A stretch of DNA of 34,346 bases from an uncultured Bacillota bacterium (GTDB lineage Bacteria > Bacillota_I > Bacilli_A > ML615J-28 > CAG-313): positions 1 to 34,346 of the forward strand of contig CAMODB010000009.1 of NCBI GenBank assembly GCA_946611195.1, in the 5' to 3' direction. The notes beneath the pieces were generated by a model that saw only the letters and a program-made list of their open reading frames with translations, did no database searches and was not told the origin of the DNA. Below, piece after piece: positions 32,922 to 34,346 of this stretch. A program made the position numbers and the translations under genes. The number at the start of each line of letters is the position of its first letter. Position 1 is the stretch's first letter.

Positions 32922-34136
32922 ATGCTTTTAAGAGAAGATTATTTAAAAAAAATTAGAGAGTTCTATGAAGCGGATTTAATAAAAGTTATAACCGGAATGA
33001 GAAGGGTTGGAAAATCAGTTATTCTATCCCAAATTAGAGATGAAATAATAAAGATTACCAAAACAAGTAATGTAATTGAGATAAATTTTGAAAACGAGAA
33101 ATTTCAAAAAATAAACACTTACACAAAATTACTTAGTTATATTAGAAAACAGATCAAAAACAAAAACAAATATTATATTTTTTTGGATGAAATACAACAT
33201 GTAAGATCTTTTGAAAAAGCCTTATCATCATTACGTGTAGAGTATAATCTATCTATTTTTGTAACTGGTAGCAATTCAAAATTATTGTCTGGGAGATTGG
33301 CAACTTTGCTGGTTGGCAGATGTATTGAATTTAAAATATTGCCATTTTCTTTTAAAGAAGCGTATGACTTTTTTTATAAAGAGAAAGATGATAATGTAGA
33401 TTTATCGTTTCAAGATTATATTAGATGGGGTGGATTGCCATTACGCTTTTCTTTTACAGAAGAAAATGTAAGAAATTACATACTACAGACATATACAGGA
33501 ATCGTAGAACGAGATATTGTCACGCCTCAATCAAAAATTAATTCCCATAATTTCAACCTTTTTTCTTCATATGTTTTGTCTAATTCTGGAAATGAATTGT
33601 CAATAGAAAATGTGGTAAAAATATTTAAAAACGAAAATAATGAGCTATTAGAATCAAAGGCATTATATAGATATCTTGATAAAATGGAAAAAGCATGCCT
33701 TATTTCACGTGTTAAAAAATATGATATTAATGGCAAGAAAAAACTCGCCTATTATGAAAAGCAATATGCAATGGATACAAGTCTTATTACGATTAATGGA
33801 AATTACGTTAATATTGCAAATGGTTTTGTTCTTGAGAACGTATTATATAATGAATTAATAAAAAGAGGATATATTGTATTTGTTGGAAAAACAAAATTTG
33901 GAGAAGTTGATTTTGTCGTAACAAATGGTGCAGGAAAGAAATGTTTTATTCAGGTATCGTACCTACTTGCATCCGAAGAAACTATTAATCGTGAATTTGG
34001 AGCATTCAATAATATAAAAGATAAGGCACCAAAATATGTTTTTAGTCTAGATAAATTTGACTTTTCAAGAGATGGTATTGCACATATAAATATTATAGAT
34101 TTTTTACTAGGAAAGAGAAGTATAGAATTATTGTAA
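32922..34136 (+). CDS. AAA_14 / DUF4143 family ATPase
   Basis: The 404-residue protein has the layout of the widespread AAA_14-DUF4143 family: Walker A TGMRRVGKSV (about 25), Walker B YYIFLDEIQHV (about 88), sensor VTGSNSKLLSG, then FSFKEAYDFF and YIRWGGLP. The C-terminal part holds FVLENVLYNELIKRGY and GEVDFVV, resembling a degenerate PD-(D/E)xK-like fold. These proteins are common in gut bacteria in several variable copies; their biological role is not established. The true start is ATG 32922 with GAGGTGAAGG upstream, because the track start at 32874 falls in the hairpin. Codon use (more TTG, GGG and mixed codons) differs from neighbours, and similar hairpins bracket the gene, which fits recent acquisition. 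Confidence 0.88.
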   Translation: MLLREDYLKKIREFYEADLIKVITGMRRVGKSVILSQIRDEIIKITKTSNVIEINFENEKFQKINTYTKLLSYIRKQIKNKNKYYIFLDEIQHVRSFEKALSSLRVEYNLSIFVTGSNSKLLSGRLATLLVGRCIEFKILPFSFKEAYDFFYKEKDDNVDLSFQDYIRWGGLPLRFSFTEENVRNYILQTYTGIVERDIVTPQSKINSHNFNLFSSYVLSNSGNELSIENVVKIFKNENNELLESKALYRYLDKMEKACLISRVKKYDINGKKKLAYYEKQYAMDTSLITINGNYVNIANGFVLENVLYNELIKRGYIVFVGKTKFGEVDFVVTNGAGKKCFIQVSYLLASEETINREFGAFNNIKDKAPKYVFSLDKFDFSRDGIAHINIIDFLLGKRSIELL

Positions 34137-34139
34137 AAT

Positions 34140-34182
34140 ACGCCATAAATTTGACGCTTTAATCAATTTTATGGCGTTTTTT
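34140..34182 (+). terminator. Hairpin with T-run on the right of the AAA_14 ATPase
   Basis: ACGCCATAAA (34140-34149) pairs with TTTATGGCGT (34168-34177). Inner TTGA/TCAA pairs extend the stem, and TTTTTT follows. It acts as a terminator and mirrors the left-hand hairpin. Confidence 0.8.
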
Positions 34183-34213
34183 AATCATCCTTATCTAGCC
34201 TCTTCATTAGAGC

Positions 34214-34346
34214 ATGCCTGCTAAAGATGATTCAAACACAGCTTTTGAAATAAATGTATTTAGAGATAGAGTTACCATATATAGTCCGGGTTTTTTTCCA
34301 AATGGATATACTCCTGAAGATTTTGCAATCAAACATGAAGAACCTA
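34214..34346 (+). pseudogene. 5'-truncated AlbA_2/HATPase_c_4-type regulator fragment, running off the window
   Basis: A frame from ATG 34214 to the window end reads INVFRDRVTIYSPGFFPNG followed by YTPEDF. This is the recognisable strand-turn of the HATPase_c_4 part of AlbA_2 (Schlafen-like) transcriptional-regulator or RecG-related proteins. In intact members about 250-300 residues, including the AlbA_2 domain, come before this point. Here an in-frame TAG stands two codons upstream and the AAA_14 terminator 30 bases upstream, so the front is missing. I see no ribosome binding site. It is probably a remnant, cut off by the arrival or rearrangement of the ATPase unit. The rest lies outside the window. 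Confidence 0.6.

Noticed and set aside
1-34346. tRNA or rRNA genes
   Set aside because: No stretch with the conserved tRNA arms or rRNA sequence was noticed by eye; a tRNAscan-SE run would be decisive.

Overview
The window comes from a very AT-rich Gram-positive-type bacterium. Gene style, lipoproteins, strong sigma-A promoters (TTGACA-N17-TATAAT) and intrinsic terminators all point to the Bacillota. TGA is used as a stop and Trp is TGG, so the code is standard and the Mycoplasma code is excluded. A gut or environmental lineage of class Bacilli (Erysipelotrichales/RF39/Izemoplasma-like) is my guess; no rRNA or other phylogenetic marker in the window can settle it. All supported genes lie on the + strand.

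Layout. Bases 1-3.3 kb: end of a glycosyltransferase-like gene, then galactokinase and a class II galactose-1-phosphate uridylyltransferase. 3.3-10.2 kb: housekeeping genes, namely rpmE (L31), an M18 aminopeptidase, an amidase lipoprotein, and an overlapping run of YbaK-like deacylase, YfcE-like phosphodiesterase, acyl-ACP thioesterase and an unknown gene. 10.2-14.9 kb: two membrane proteins with degenerate GGDEF domains. The first has an intact EAL phosphodiesterase site. The second has a damaged EAL site and an acidic tail. 14.9-29.3 kb: two successive operons, each opened by a consensus promoter and a c-di-GMP-I (GEMM) riboswitch whose conserved 3' part is also the 5' arm of an intrinsic terminator, the arrangement of an ON switch. 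Operon 1 encodes three small surface proteins. Two have SipW-type signal peptides and all three share a WLEGxDxxC motif. Operon 2 encodes another such protein, a 1635-residue repeat-rich surface protein, a SipW-like signal peptidase, a membrane-anchored McrB-like AAA+ ATPase, a DUF2357-like coiled-coil protein and a second SipW-like signal peptidase. 29.3-31.5 kb: a membrane HD-GYP phosphodiesterase and an AqpZ-like aquaporin. 31.6-34.3 kb: a lipoprotein, a horizontally mobile type of AAA_14/DUF4143 ATPase bracketed by two look-alike hairpins, and a 5'-truncated AlbA_2/HATPase-type gene running off the window.

How the parts fit. The central 19 kb reads as a self-contained c-di-GMP-controlled surface-fibre or adhesin locus. 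Rising c-di-GMP should allow read-through at both riboswitches, so substrates and export machinery are made together. The flanking EAL and HD-GYP proteins would remove the signal, and the degenerate GGDEF-EAL protein may sense it. No active cyclase is encoded here. The new element is the AAA+ and coiled-coil pair placed between two dedicated signal peptidases. It resembles McrB/DUF2357 defence pairs, but I see no nuclease motif, so I propose a role in assembling or controlling export. That role is inference.
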